Positions 27,993 through 36,718 are shown, numbered from the stretch's first letter. The stretch is 64,000 nt of DNA from Pseudomonas argentinensis (GCF_001839655.2 NZ_CP056087.1:2914001-2978000); one strand, 5' to 3'. Notes: a model not told the origin generated them from the letters alone. Numbers and translations are program-made.

Positions 27993-29132
27993 ATGTCGAT
28001 GCTGCATGCACGGAACGTCACTGAGCAACGCCTGCCGGGTCTGATCGGCGCGCTGGAACAACGCGGGCGGATGGCGCTGGAAACGGCGGATTCCGCTGAG
28101 GTCTGCGAGCTGTTCCGGCGCTACCGCGCCGCAGGCCTGATCATTCCCGAGACCTATGGCGGCCTGGGGGTCTCGACCCGCGAAACCGTCGAGATACTGC
28201 GTGTGGTGGGCTCGCTGTGCCCCTCGCTGGCAGTGATGATGACCATGCATCACCACACCATCGCCACCATCGTTCAGCTCGGCGGGCTGATCCCGGCCGC
28301 CGATGAGCTGCTCTGCGCTATCGCCCAGAACCAGCTGCTGATCGCCTCGGCGTTCGCCGAAGGCAAGAGCGGCGCGCAGATCTTCAACAGCAGCGTGAAG
28401 GCCCAGGCGGTGGAGGGCGGCTTCCTGCTCAGTGGCAGCAAGAAGCCCTGCACCATGAGCCATCACATGGACGTCATCGTGGTCGGCGTGGTGCGCGAGA
28501 ACGCCGATGGCGGCTTCACCCAGGGTTTTGCGGTGGTCTTCGAGGATGGCAGCCGGGTTACTCGCCAGCCGTTCTGGAACACGCCGGTGCTGGCCGCGGC
28601 CAACAGCCATGCCCTGGTGTTCGACGAGGTGTTCGTGCCCAGCGAACGCATGCTGCTCGCCGAGGGCGACGACGAGGCGGTGGCAGCATCGGTGCAGGAA
28701 ACCTCCCTGTCGGGGCTTTGCTGGTTCCAGCTGATGGTCGGCGGCACCTACCTGGGGGTGGTGTCCGCCATGGCTGGGCTGCTGCTGGCGCGCCGCGGCG
28801 GTGAGGACGCGCCGCTGGCGCAACTGGCCATCGAGCTGGAAGGCGCACAGCAGGCGCTGATCGGCACTGCGCGGGAGCTCGAAGAACAACGTGCCGCCGA
28901 CGAGGCCACCTACGCCAAGGCGCTGTGTACACGGTTCATGGTGCAGGGCGCCATCGAGCGTAGCAGCAACCTGGCCGTCGAGGCCCTGGGCGGCATGGCG
29001 TTCATCCGCTCCAACGAGGTCGCCTACCTGCTGGCCGCGTCCCGGGCGATCTGTTTTCACCCGATTTCACGGGCGGCAGCGGTGCCGCTGCTGGCGGATT
29101 TTCTGGGCGGCAGCGTGGCCGCCCATGGCTGA
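27993..29132 (+). CDS. Acyl-CoA dehydrogenase-like flavoprotein (acts on acyl-ACP?)
   Basis: 379-residue member of the acyl-CoA dehydrogenase family. The N-terminal helical part contains GLIIPETYGGLGVS; the middle beta domain has SGSKKPCTMSHHMDVIVV and VFDEVFVPSERML; the C-terminal helical part ends EALGGMAFIRSNEVAYLLAASRA. I cannot locate the catalytic Glu with confidence. Within this operon it would introduce a double bond into the carrier-bound chain, as TamP is proposed to do in tambjamine biosynthesis. A CGAGGA ribosome site precedes the ATG. Confidence 0.87.
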   Translation: MSMLHARNVTEQRLPGLIGALEQRGRMALETADSAEVCELFRRYRAAGLIIPETYGGLGVSTRETVEILRVVGSLCPSLAVMMTMHHHTIATIVQLGGLIPAADELLCAIAQNQLLIASAFAEGKSGAQIFNSSVKAQAVEGGFLLSGSKKPCTMSHHMDVIVVGVVRENADGGFTQGFAVVFEDGSRVTRQPFWNTPVLAAANSHALVFDEVFVPSERMLLAEGDDEAVAASVQETSLSGLCWFQLMVGGTYLGVVSAMAGLLLARRGGEDAPLAQLAIELEGAQQALIGTARELEEQRAADEATYAKALCTRFMVQGAIERSSNLAVEALGGMAFIRSNEVAYLLAASRAICFHPISRAAAVPLLADFLGGSVAAHG

Positions 29133-29275
29133 TCGGCTGCCTGCCCGCTGGCCGGGCGTCTCTCTGCCACCGAACTGGAGCTAGAACCCATGGCCCACTC
29201 CACGGACTCGCTGTACCCCGGCTGCCGGCCAACGTCAGCCCGCTGTTCCATTTCGTCGCCATTCCCCTGTTCGCC

Positions 29276-30499
29276 GTGCTGGTGGCCTTCAGCGGGGTGG
29301 CAATCATCGCCATCCTCATCTTGTCGTTCGCCTTGCAGCTGGGGCGCCGGCTACTGGGTTGCGTGCCGGGTGCGACACGTTTCGGTGACGCCTGGGTGAG
29401 GGGGTATCACCGCCAGGTGCAGCGCCTGGCGGATCGCTGGCTGAAGGACCCGCGTGACGAACCGATCCTGGCGGCGGCGCTGACCCTGGCGCTGACGGCA
29501 GGGCCGGTGTTCATCCTCCAGTTGTGGCTGGGCGCCTTGGCCTGGCCTCTGGTGCTGGCGTTCTATGCGGCGGTGTATGGGCCCAATATTCGCGGCTTCG
29601 TGCGCTCGTTCAGTTCGATGCACCAGGAAGGTCATGTGCCGGGCGGCGTCTTCAAGCGCCCGAGCCGGCTCGACAAAAGGTGCGGCAACTCCTTCCTGTA
29701 CATGTTCTTCGCCATTCCCATGGGCCTCACGCCCCATGCCCTGGCGCACCTGCAGCAGCATCACCGCGAGAACGCCGGGCCGCTGGATATCTATGCCACC
29801 GCCCGTTACGACCACGCCAACCTCTGGCATTTCGTGGTCTACATGGTGCGCGAAGTGATGTACCAGCAGTTCCTGATCTCGCCCTACCTGTACTTTCGCA
29901 GCCGGGAGAAGCGTGCGCAGATGCGCGCCATGATCGCCGGCAATCTGCTGCACCTGGCACTGTTCGCCGCGCTGGCGTGGTACAGCCTGCCCGTCGCGGT
30001 CTTCTACATGCTGGTGCCCTGGTGCGCGAGCAACGTGCTGATGGGGGTGATCCACTGGAGCCAGCATGCCTTCTATGGCGGGCAGAGCGACCCAAGGGCG
30101 TACATGTACAACACCGTCACGCTGCTGGAGAAACCGGTCAACATCCTCAACGAGGGGTACCACGTCTGCCACCATCATTGGGCCAACGTGCACTGGTCGG
30201 AGAGCCCGCAGTTGTTCGAACGCATCAAGCCGGAGATGCGCGCCGCCCAGTCCATGGTGTTTCGTGATCTCAGCGTGATGGACCTGTTCCTGCTGCTGAT
30301 GCTGCGCCGTTTCGAGGTGCTGGCCGACAAGCTGGAGTGGTGGGAGCCGCTGTCGCAGGCGGAGAAGGTCGCGCTGCTCAGGCAGCGGGTGCGACCGGCG
30401 CCGATCCACGAACACGAGCGCCTGCACCAGCAGGCGGTCGCGCGACGTCAGGCGACAGTCGAGCCGGGCTTCGCCCCGGTGCAGGGGGTGCAGTCATGA
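29276..30499 (+). CDS. Membrane fatty acid desaturase, probable 5' frameshift
   Basis: 407 residues from the GTG at 29276. Histidine boxes are SSMHQEGH, HLQQHHREN and HVCHHHWANVH, with several hydrophobic helices; it is a di-iron desaturase of a divergent group. The natural start is probably the ATG at 29190, which has GGAG 9 bases upstream, but that frame leaves the desaturase frame. Restoring one base at the CCCC run (29216-29219) would join MAHSTDSLYP to RLPANVSPLFHFVAIPLF and give about 436 residues. So the N-terminus as sequenced is broken or initiates internally. Its stop overlaps the reductase ATG. Confidence 0.8.
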   Translation: MLVAFSGVAIIAILILSFALQLGRRLLGCVPGATRFGDAWVRGYHRQVQRLADRWLKDPRDEPILAAALTLALTAGPVFILQLWLGALAWPLVLAFYAAVYGPNIRGFVRSFSSMHQEGHVPGGVFKRPSRLDKRCGNSFLYMFFAIPMGLTPHALAHLQQHHRENAGPLDIYATARYDHANLWHFVVYMVREVMYQQFLISPYLYFRSREKRAQMRAMIAGNLLHLALFAALAWYSLPVAVFYMLVPWCASNVLMGVIHWSQHAFYGGQSDPRAYMYNTVTLLEKPVNILNEGYHVCHHHWANVHWSESPQLFERIKPEMRAAQSMVFRDLSVMDLFLLLMLRRFEVLADKLEWWEPLSQAEKVALLRQRVRPAPIHEHERLHQQAVARRQATVEPGFAPVQGVQS

Positions 30500-31536
30500 G
30501 CCGGCCCCTGTCGCTGAAGGTCGCCGCCATCGAGCAGGAAACCGCTGACGCCGTCACCATCCATCTCAAGCAGCCGCTGCTGCGGCGCATTCGCTACGAG
30601 GCCGGGCAGTACCTGACCCTGGAATTCGATGTCGAGGGTGGCAAGGGCTGCCGCGCCTATTCCATCAGCAGCACGCCGGGCCTGGACCGGGCCCTGGCGA
30701 TCACCGTCAAGCGGGTGGCCGGCGGCCAGGTGTCCAATCGCCTGGTGAGTGGGCTGGCAGCCGGTGATCGCGTCCAGGCCCTGGGCGCCCAGGGGCGATT
30801 CACCTTCGCACCGAAACCGGGGCAGGGGCGGCATATCGTCCTGTTCGCGGCGGGCAGCGGTATCAGCCCGATCTTCTCCATCCTGCGCTCGGCCCTGCAT
30901 TTCGAAGCGGATGCGCGGGTGACCCTGATCTATGGCAACCGGCATGCCGGCGCGGTGATCTTCGCCGACAAGCTCGAGGCCTTGCAGCGCAGCTTCGCCG
31001 GGCGCCTGGAGGTGTTGCATGTGTTTTCCCAGCCCCAGCAACCCTGCCGCTACAGCGGTCGGCTGAACCGCGAGCGCGTGGTCGAGTTGCTCGACGGGCT
31101 TCCTGACCTGGAAGTGTCGCGTTGCGAGTTCTATACCTGCGGCCCGGCGGCCATGATGGACGAGGTGACCGCGGCGCTGGAGGGACTGGGGGTGCGCCGC
31201 GAAGCGATCCATCTGGAGTGCTTCACGCCACGGCAGGCCAGCGACAGCGGCGAGGGGCGGGTGGCGCGCCGCGTGAGCCTGTTGCTGCACGGCCAGGAGC
31301 ATCGGTTCATGGTGGGGGCCGGGCAGAGCATCCTCGACGCCGCCCTGGATAACGGTCTGCAACCGCCGTTCTCCTGCCGCAGTGGCTTCTGTACCGCCTG
31401 CGTGTGCACGCGGCTGGCCGGTGAGGTGGGCATGGGGCACGAGCACGGCTTGTCGGCCGCCGAGCTGGAGAAAGGGCAGGCGCTGATGTGCGTGGGCTTT
31501 CCGCTCAGCGACGACGTACGGCTGAAGATCGACTGA
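30496..31536 (+). CDS. Ferredoxin-NAD(P)H reductase with C-terminal 2Fe-2S domain
   Basis: 346-residue electron-transfer protein of the PaaE/HmpX type. The FAD domain carries RAYSIS; the NAD(P) domain carries GSGISPIFSILR and FYTCGPAAMMDEV. The C-terminal plant-type ferredoxin domain has the CRSGFCTAC cluster motif (about residues 293-301) and a fourth Cys near 330. It is placed exactly between two desaturase genes and overlaps the first, so it most likely feeds electrons from NAD(P)H to those di-iron enzymes. Confidence 0.92.
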   Translation: MSRPLSLKVAAIEQETADAVTIHLKQPLLRRIRYEAGQYLTLEFDVEGGKGCRAYSISSTPGLDRALAITVKRVAGGQVSNRLVSGLAAGDRVQALGAQGRFTFAPKPGQGRHIVLFAAGSGISPIFSILRSALHFEADARVTLIYGNRHAGAVIFADKLEALQRSFAGRLEVLHVFSQPQQPCRYSGRLNRERVVELLDGLPDLEVSRCEFYTCGPAAMMDEVTAALEGLGVRREAIHLECFTPRQASDSGEGRVARRVSLLLHGQEHRFMVGAGQSILDAALDNGLQPPFSCRSGFCTACVCTRLAGEVGMGHEHGLSAAELEKGQALMCVGFPLSDDVRLKID

Positions 31537-31554
31537 CCAGGCGGAGGAAACAGG

Positions 31555-32523
31555 ATGATCGCTGACCAACGGCAGCACGCAACCCATGATGCGATACGCC
31601 TCGACAGCCGTGCACGGCTACGGGTGGAGCCCTCTCAGCAGGCTCGGTTACAGGCGCTGATGCAGCCTGATGGGGCCCGCTTCATGCGCTGGGTGGCCTT
31701 GCACCTGACGGTATGGGGGGCAGCGGCGGCGCTGATCCTGTTTATCGACACCCTCTGGATCCAGGGGCTCGCGACCCTGGTGCTGGGCAGCCAGTTGCAT
31801 GCCTTTACCGTGCTGCAGCACGACTGCGGCCACCAGAGCGCCTTTCGCTCGGCTGCCTGGAATCTCTGGGTGGGGCGCCTGCTGGCCTGGTTCATCGTGT
31901 TCCCGTTCTCGTCCTTTACCGAGTGCCACAAGCGCCACCATCGTTACCTGGGCGACCCCCAGCAGGATCCGGATGACTGGAACTACCTGGCCGGGGTGCG
32001 CTGGATGTTCCTGCGCATCGCCCTGTTCGTGCCGCGCTTCACCTACTTCTCCCTGGTTCGCTATGGGCATGCGGTACGCAACCGGGTGGTGCGTGAACTA
32101 GTGTTCAACCTGACGAGCATGGGCCTGCTGTGCGCCATTTTCGTCGCCTGCGAGCGCCTCGATGCATTCCTGCTGATCTTCGCGGCGCCGCTGCTGTTGC
32201 TGGCCCTGGTGATCAACCCGATCTCCCGGGGCTACGAACACTTTCCCATGGCCACCCTGCCTGCCGAGCAGGACGAGCGCCTGGACCTGTCGAGGAACAC
32301 CATCACCGTGACCAGTCGAGTCGTCGGCCTGCTATGGGCCAACATCAATTACCACGTCGAGCACCATGTATACCCCAACGTGCCGTTCTTCAACCTGCCC
32401 AAATTGCATGGGCTGCTGGCCCATCAGTCGTTCCAGCGTGACCGCTGGCTGCTGGCCCGACTGTTCAGCGATCCGGCCCCTCGACCCGCCACGCCAACGG
32501 TCATGGAAGGACGCAGTTCATGA
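31555..32523 (+). CDS. Membrane fatty acid desaturase
   Basis: 322-residue di-iron membrane enzyme. The canonical boxes are HDCGH (about residue 89), HKRHH (about 125) and HVEHH (about 264). Hydrophobic segments cover about 45-85, 105-120 and 190-225. A strong GGAGG site lies 6 bases before the ATG. Of the three desaturases in the locus it is closest to the common fatty-acid desaturase / beta-carotene hydroxylase-like pattern. Because such enzymes can also make acetylenic bonds or hydroxylate, the exact reaction is open. It overlaps the HIT gene by four bases. Confidence 0.92.
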   Translation: MIADQRQHATHDAIRLDSRARLRVEPSQQARLQALMQPDGARFMRWVALHLTVWGAAAALILFIDTLWIQGLATLVLGSQLHAFTVLQHDCGHQSAFRSAAWNLWVGRLLAWFIVFPFSSFTECHKRHHRYLGDPQQDPDDWNYLAGVRWMFLRIALFVPRFTYFSLVRYGHAVRNRVVRELVFNLTSMGLLCAIFVACERLDAFLLIFAAPLLLLALVINPISRGYEHFPMATLPAEQDERLDLSRNTITVTSRVVGLLWANINYHVEHHVYPNVPFFNLPKLHGLLAHQSFQRDRWLLARLFSDPAPRPATPTVMEGRSS

Positions 32524-32981
32524 GCCGGGACTGCATCTTCTGCAGCATCGCGGCGGGCAGCGCACCGGCCGCATTGGTGCACCGCGACGAGTACTGCATG
32601 GCCTTCATGGATGTGCATCCCCTCGGCCAGGGGCACGTATTGCTGATCCCCCTGGCCCATGTCGAGAAGCTCGAGCAGCTTGATGCCGGGCAGCGCAGCC
32701 ACCTGTACCGGGTCTATGACCAGGTGCTCGCGGCCCAGCGCCGGGCAGGCTTCGGCGTCGAGGGGACGCACCTGATCGTCAATGACGGCAAGGCCACCAA
32801 CCAGCACGTTCCCCACGCTCATCTGCACCTCGTACCACGTCGGCGTGGCGACGCCCTTGGCTTCGCCTGGCGGCTGTTGCTGCATTTTTCCGGGCTGTTC
32901 GGGCCGCGAACCCGCGATGACAGGCTGCAGGCCCAGGCCCGTGCCATCGCGGCCGCCCTGGCGAGCGACAGGGCCCCGTGA
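32520..32981 (+). CDS. HIT-family nucleotide hydrolase/transferase
   Basis: 153-residue histidine-triad protein. It opens with the metal-site pair CIFCSI, and the HVPHAHLHL triad is at about residues 96-104. Such proteins hydrolyse nucleoside phosphoramidates and aminoacyl- or acyl-adenylates and release AMP. Translational coupling to the desaturase (ATGA overlap) places it inside the biosynthetic operon. A housekeeping role for stray acyl-AMP from the FAAL is a reasonable but untested idea. Confidence 0.9.
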   Translation: MSRDCIFCSIAAGSAPAALVHRDEYCMAFMDVHPLGQGHVLLIPLAHVEKLEQLDAGQRSHLYRVYDQVLAAQRRAGFGVEGTHLIVNDGKATNQHVPHAHLHLVPRRRGDALGFAWRLLLHFSGLFGPRTRDDRLQAQARAIAAALASDRAP

Positions 32982-33023
32982 CCCGGCGGGTTCGCCCTAC
33001 ATCCACTCAGGAGTTGTCGTTGC

Positions 33024-34583
33024 ATGAACGCACCAATGCAGGGAGGTGCCTGTACGCCGCGCAGGTACAGGGTGTTGATCGTCGGCGCCGGTTTTTCCGG
33101 CATCGGCATGGCCATCCGCTTGCGCCAGCGCGGCGAGGAGGACTTCGTCATCTATGAGAAGGAGGCAGGCTTCGGCGGCACCTGGTGGGTCAACCAGTAT
33201 CCGGGCTGTGCCTGTGATATCCCCTCGCATCTGTACTCCTTTTCCTTCGCGCCGAACCCGGGCTGGACGCGGCGCTTTTCCGCGCAAGCGGAGATCCGCG
33301 ATTACCTGATCGATTGTGCCCAGCGCCATGGTCTGGAGGCTCATACGCGCTTCGATACCAGCGTGAAGTCGCTGCGCTGGCTCGAGGACCAGAGCCTCTG
33401 GGAAGTCACCGATGAGCGCGGCGAGACGGTGCACGCCAGGGTGGTGGTCACCGGCACCGGCGCGCTGTCGATGCCGCGTGCACCGGAGATCCCCGGAATC
33501 GAGCGGTTTCGTGGGCGGATCTTCCATTCCCAGCGCTGGGCGCATGACTACGCGCTGGCTGGCAAGCGCGTCGGGGTGATAGGTACGGGCGCCTCGGCGA
33601 TCCAGTTCATTCCGGCAATCCAGCCGCAGGTGGCCAAACTGGTGGTGTTCCAGCGCACCGCGCCGTGGATCATTCCCAAGCTGGATCGCGTTTTCAGCGC
33701 CGCCGAGCGCAAGCTGTTGCGCGCCGCGCCGTGGCTGCAGAAGCTGTTGCGGGGCGCCATCTACACCGCGGTCGAGGCCCGCGTGCTGGGCTTCGTGTTC
33801 CAGCCACGGTTGATGGCGCTGCACCGCTTGCTTGCCCTCACCCTGATGCGCTGCCAGGTCAGCGACCGGGCGCTGCGCCGCCAGCTCACCCCGGATTACG
33901 CCATCGGTTGCAAGCGTATCCTGATCTCCAACGACTATTACCCGGCCATCGCTCAGCCCAACGTCGAGCTGGTGACCCGCGATATCGTCGAAATCACCGA
34001 AGACGGGCTCGTTACCCGCGACCAGGTGCGCCATCCGCTCGATGCGCTGATTCTCGGTACCGGCTTTTCCGCCAACAGCCTGTTTCCGCGCGGCATGATC
34101 TTCGGCCGCCAGGGCCGCGACCTGCTCGATGCCTGGCCCCAAGGCCCGGAGGCTTACAAGGGCACCACGGTGGCCGGTTATCCCAACCTGTTCCTGCTGA
34201 TGGGGCCCAACACCGGGCTGGGCCATAACTCCATCGTTTACATGATCGAGTCGCAGATCGCCTACGTGCTCGGCGCCCTGGATGCCATGACCGAGCAGGG
34301 CCTCGCCAGCGTCGAGGTGCTGCCGCAAGCGCAGCAGCGTTTCAACGACCAGCTCCACGGGCGCATGCGCGGTACCGTGTGGAGCCGTGGGCAGTGCCAG
34401 AGCTGGTACCAGCACCCGCAGAGCGGCCGCAACGTGGCGCTGTGGCCGGGGCTCACCTGGGTGTTTCGGCGCCAGACCCGCCGATTCGACACCGAGGCCT
34501 ACTGCCTGACGCCGCAATTGGCCGAGCAGCGCCAGGCCCATGAACAGCCCATTCAAAGGTGTCGACAGGAGGAGCTGGTATGA
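33024..34583 (+). CDS. Flavin-containing monooxygenase, Baeyer-Villiger type
   Basis: 519-residue class-B flavoprotein monooxygenase. The FAD Rossmann motif is VGAGFSGIG (about residue 14). The Baeyer-Villiger fingerprint FRGRIFHSQRW is at about 162-172, fitting FxGxxxHxxxW. The NADPH motif is GVIGTGASAIQF (about 184-195). Enzymes of this type insert oxygen next to a carbonyl or oxidise amines to hydroxylamines. In the operon it is a candidate late tailoring enzyme acting on a keto, aldehyde or amine function. Its stop overlaps the following gene. Confidence 0.9.
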   Translation: MNAPMQGGACTPRRYRVLIVGAGFSGIGMAIRLRQRGEEDFVIYEKEAGFGGTWWVNQYPGCACDIPSHLYSFSFAPNPGWTRRFSAQAEIRDYLIDCAQRHGLEAHTRFDTSVKSLRWLEDQSLWEVTDERGETVHARVVVTGTGALSMPRAPEIPGIERFRGRIFHSQRWAHDYALAGKRVGVIGTGASAIQFIPAIQPQVAKLVVFQRTAPWIIPKLDRVFSAAERKLLRAAPWLQKLLRGAIYTAVEARVLGFVFQPRLMALHRLLALTLMRCQVSDRALRRQLTPDYAIGCKRILISNDYYPAIAQPNVELVTRDIVEITEDGLVTRDQVRHPLDALILGTGFSANSLFPRGMIFGRQGRDLLDAWPQGPEAYKGTTVAGYPNLFLLMGPNTGLGHNSIVYMIESQIAYVLGALDAMTEQGLASVEVLPQAQQRFNDQLHGRMRGTVWSRGQCQSWYQHPQSGRNVALWPGLTWVFRRQTRRFDTEAYCLTPQLAEQRQAHEQPIQRCRQEELV

Positions 34584-34963
34584 GCGGGCCAGGCAGGAGC
34601 GTTTTCGCTTTCGGCTGTTACATGTTGGTGTTGGGGCTAGGGCTGCTGCTGCTGCCCAATCTGCTATTGGGGCTGTTCGGTTTCCCGCCAACCCGTGAGG
34701 TATGGATCCGCGTGGTCGGCCTGCTGGTGCTCTATCTCGGCGTCTACTACCTGTATGCGGGGCGCTGGGAGCACCGGGCTTTCATCGGCCTGACGGTACC
34801 GATCCGCCTCTCGGTGCTGCCGGTTTTCTCACTGTTTGCCAGCCTGAACCTGGTGTCACCGATGCTGGTGTTGCTGGCCGTGCCGGATCTGTGCGGCGCC
34901 CTGTGGACCTGGCGCACCCTGGTCCAGAAGCGCTCATCGTCTGCACCTGGCCTGAGCCCCTAG
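34580..34963 (+). CDS. Small integral membrane protein (127 aa), unknown
   Basis: Not assigned to a named family. It has four hydrophobic helices (about residues 8-32, 46-62, 72-92 and 95-112) and few charged residues. The ATG overlaps the monooxygenase stop by four bases, with GGAGGAG upstream, so it is clearly part of the operon and its last gene. The pattern is reminiscent of small DUF-type membrane proteins; a role in membrane association or export of the product is speculation. Confidence 0.72.
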   Translation: MSGPGRSVFAFGCYMLVLGLGLLLLPNLLLGLFGFPPTREVWIRVVGLLVLYLGVYYLYAGRWEHRAFIGLTVPIRLSVLPVFSLFASLNLVSPMLVLLAVPDLCGALWTWRTLVQKRSSSAPGLSP

Positions 34964-35019
34964 GGCTGGCGCAACCACAATGGGGGCGGCGCGACTTGGT
35001 GTTGCCAGATAAAACTGCG

Positions 35020-35033
35020 TATTGTCGACAATA
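35020..35033. promoter_or_regulatory. Palindromic GntR-type operator, site 1
   Basis: TATTGTCGACAATA is a perfect 14-bp palindrome 73 bp before the GntR start codon. Its TTGTCGACAA core matches the style of operators used by FCD-type GntR repressors. Control of the prp operon by its first gene is inferred. Confidence 0.65.
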
Positions 35034-35094
35034 ACTTCCTTGCCTTTGACTTGGTTGGCTAAATGGCCTATTTATTAGGCTGTTTTTGCGATTG

Positions 35095-35104
35095 GTGTCG
35101 ACAC
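35095..35104. promoter_or_regulatory. Palindromic GntR-type operator, site 2
   Basis: GTGTCGACAC is a perfect 10-bp palindrome ending one base before the GntR ATG. It shares TGTCGACA with site 1. A repressor bound here would block both transcription and ribosome access. Confidence 0.55.
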
Positions 35105-35105
35105 T

Positions 35106-35837
35106 ATGTCGGGCTTCGAGCTTCACGACCTCCATAACGATTCGGATACCCTGGCCGAAAACGTCTTCCGCCAGATCCAACTGGCCATCGTGCGTGGCGA
35201 GATGGCGCCGGGCAGCAAGATTTCCGAGCCCGAGCTGGCGCGTATCTATGGCATCAGCCGCGGGCCGCTGCGCGAGGCGATCCATCGGCTGGAAGGGCAG
35301 AAGCTCCTGGTGCGCATCCCGCATGTGGGGGCGCGAGTGGTGTCGCTCAGCCATGCCGAGCTGATCGAGCTGTACGAGGTTCGTGAATCCCTCGAAGGCA
35401 TGGCCTGCCGTCAGGCGGCCGAGCGCATGAGCCAGGAGGAGATCGACGAGCTGCGCCGGGTGCTGGACCTGCACGAGCAGGATGCCGCGTTCCAGGCTGG
35501 TGTCGGCTACTACCAACAGGAAGGCGACTTCGACTTCCATTACCGGATCATTCAGGGCAGCGGCAACCGCACCCTGGCCAAGTTGCTGTGCGACGAGCTG
35601 TATCAGCTGGTGCGCATGTACCGCCTGCAGTTTTCCGCCACGCCCAATCGGCCGCACCAGGCCTTCGCCGAACACCACCGCATCCTCGACGCCATCGCCG
35701 AGCGTGACGGCGAGCTGGCCGAACTGCTGATGCGCCGGCATATCGGCGCCTCCAAACGCAATATCGAGCGGCATTACTTGGCCCAGGCCGGGCAAGTGGC
35801 GCTCGCCAAACCGTCCAAGACCCGAGGTGATTCATGA
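35106..35837 (+). CDS. GntR-family (FCD) regulator of the 2-methylcitrate operon
   Basis: 243-residue DNA-binding protein. The N-terminal winged helix includes [37 protein letters not shown]; the C-terminal FCD domain has [19 protein letters not shown] and metal-type His residues ([15 protein letters not shown]). It is the first gene of the propionate cluster and overlaps prpB by four bases. Two palindromes upstream suggest autoregulation together with the operon. 2-Methylcitrate or propionyl-CoA is the likely effector by analogy. Confidence 0.92.
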   Translation: MSGFELHDLHNDSDTLAENVFRQIQLAIVRGEMAPGSKISEPELARIYGISRGPLREAIHRLEGQKLLVRIPHVGARVVSLSHAELIELYEVRESLEGMACRQAAERMSQEEIDELRRVLDLHEQDAAFQAGVGYYQQEGDFDFHYRIIQGSGNRTLAKLLCDELYQLVRMYRLQFSATPNRPHQAFAEHHRILDAIAERDGELAELLMRRHIGASKRNIERHYLAQAGQVALAKPSKTRGDS

Positions 35838-36718
35838 CCCAGCTTTCTGCCGGCCAGCGTTTTCGTCAGGCCCTCGCCGCCGAAGCACCGTTGCAGGTGA
35901 TCGGCGCGATCAACGCCAACCACGCGCTACTGGCCCAACGTGCCGGCTTCAAGGCGATCTACCTGTCCGGTGGCGGTGTGGCGGCCGGCTCGCTTGGCCT
36001 GCCGGACCTTGGCATCAACACCCTGGAAGACGTACTGATCGATGTGCGCCGCATCACCGACGTGTGCGACCTGCCGCTGCTGGTGGACATCGACACCGGT
36101 TTCGGCCCCAGCGCCTTCAACATCGAGCGCACCATCAAGAGCCTGATCAAGGCCGGTGCGGCGGCAGCGCATATCGAAGATCAGGTGGGCGCCAAGCGCT
36201 GCGGTCATCGCCCGGGCAAGGAAATCGTCTCCTGCGAGGAGATGGTCGACCGCGTCAAGGCCGCCGCTGATGCCAGGACCGACCCGGACTTCTTTCTGAT
36301 CGCGCGCACCGATGCCATCCAGGCCGAGGGTGTGGAGGCCGCCATCGAGCGTTGCCAGCGCTATGTGGAGGCGGGTGCGGATGGCATCTTCGCCGAGGCC
36401 GCCGTTGATCTGCCGACTTACCAGCGCTTCGTCGAGGCACTCAAGGTGCCAATCGTGGCCAATATCACCGAGTTCGGCGCCACGCCGCTGTTCACCCGCG
36501 ACGAACTGGCGTCGGTGGGCGTGGCCATCCAGCTCTACCCGCTGTCGGCGTTCCGCGCGGCCAACAAAGCGGCGGAAAGCGTTTACACCTCGATTCGCCA
36601 GAATGGCCATCAGCAGGACGTGGTCGAGCAGATGCAGACCCGTGGCGAGCTGTATGAGCGTATCGGCTACCACGCCTTCGAGCAGAAGCTCGACGCGCTG
36701 TTCGCCGCCAAGAAGTGA
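35834..36718 (+). CDS. prpB: 2-Methylisocitrate lyase PrpB
   Basis: 294-residue enzyme of the PEP mutase/isocitrate lyase superfamily. It cleaves 2-methylisocitrate to pyruvate and succinate. Key features are [26 protein letters not shown], the catalytic loop [12 protein letters not shown] with the nucleophilic Cys, and ARTDA. It is translationally coupled to the GntR gene and followed by prpC after a 69-bp gap. Confidence 0.96.
   Translation: MTQLSAGQRFRQALAAEAPLQVIGAINANHALLAQRAGFKAIYLSGGGVAAGSLGLPDLGINTLEDVLIDVRRITDVCDLPLLVDIDTGFGPSAFNIERTIKSLIKAGAAAAHIEDQVGAKRCGHRPGKEIVSCEEMVDRVKAAADARTDPDFFLIARTDAIQAEGVEAAIERCQRYVEAGADGIFAEAAVDLPTYQRFVEALKVPIVANITEFGATPLFTRDELASVGVAIQLYPLSAFRAANKAAESVYTSIRQNGHQQDVVEQMQTRGELYERIGYHAFEQKLDALFAAKK

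Noticed and set aside
19277..34963. Polyyne or terminal-alkyne cluster (FAAL, desaturases, ACP)
   Set aside because: The gene content overlaps, but the reductive aminotransferase fusion and acyl-CoA dehydrogenase fit a fatty amine better, and there is no thioesterase of the type found with polyyne clusters. Acetylenic bonds cannot be fully excluded.
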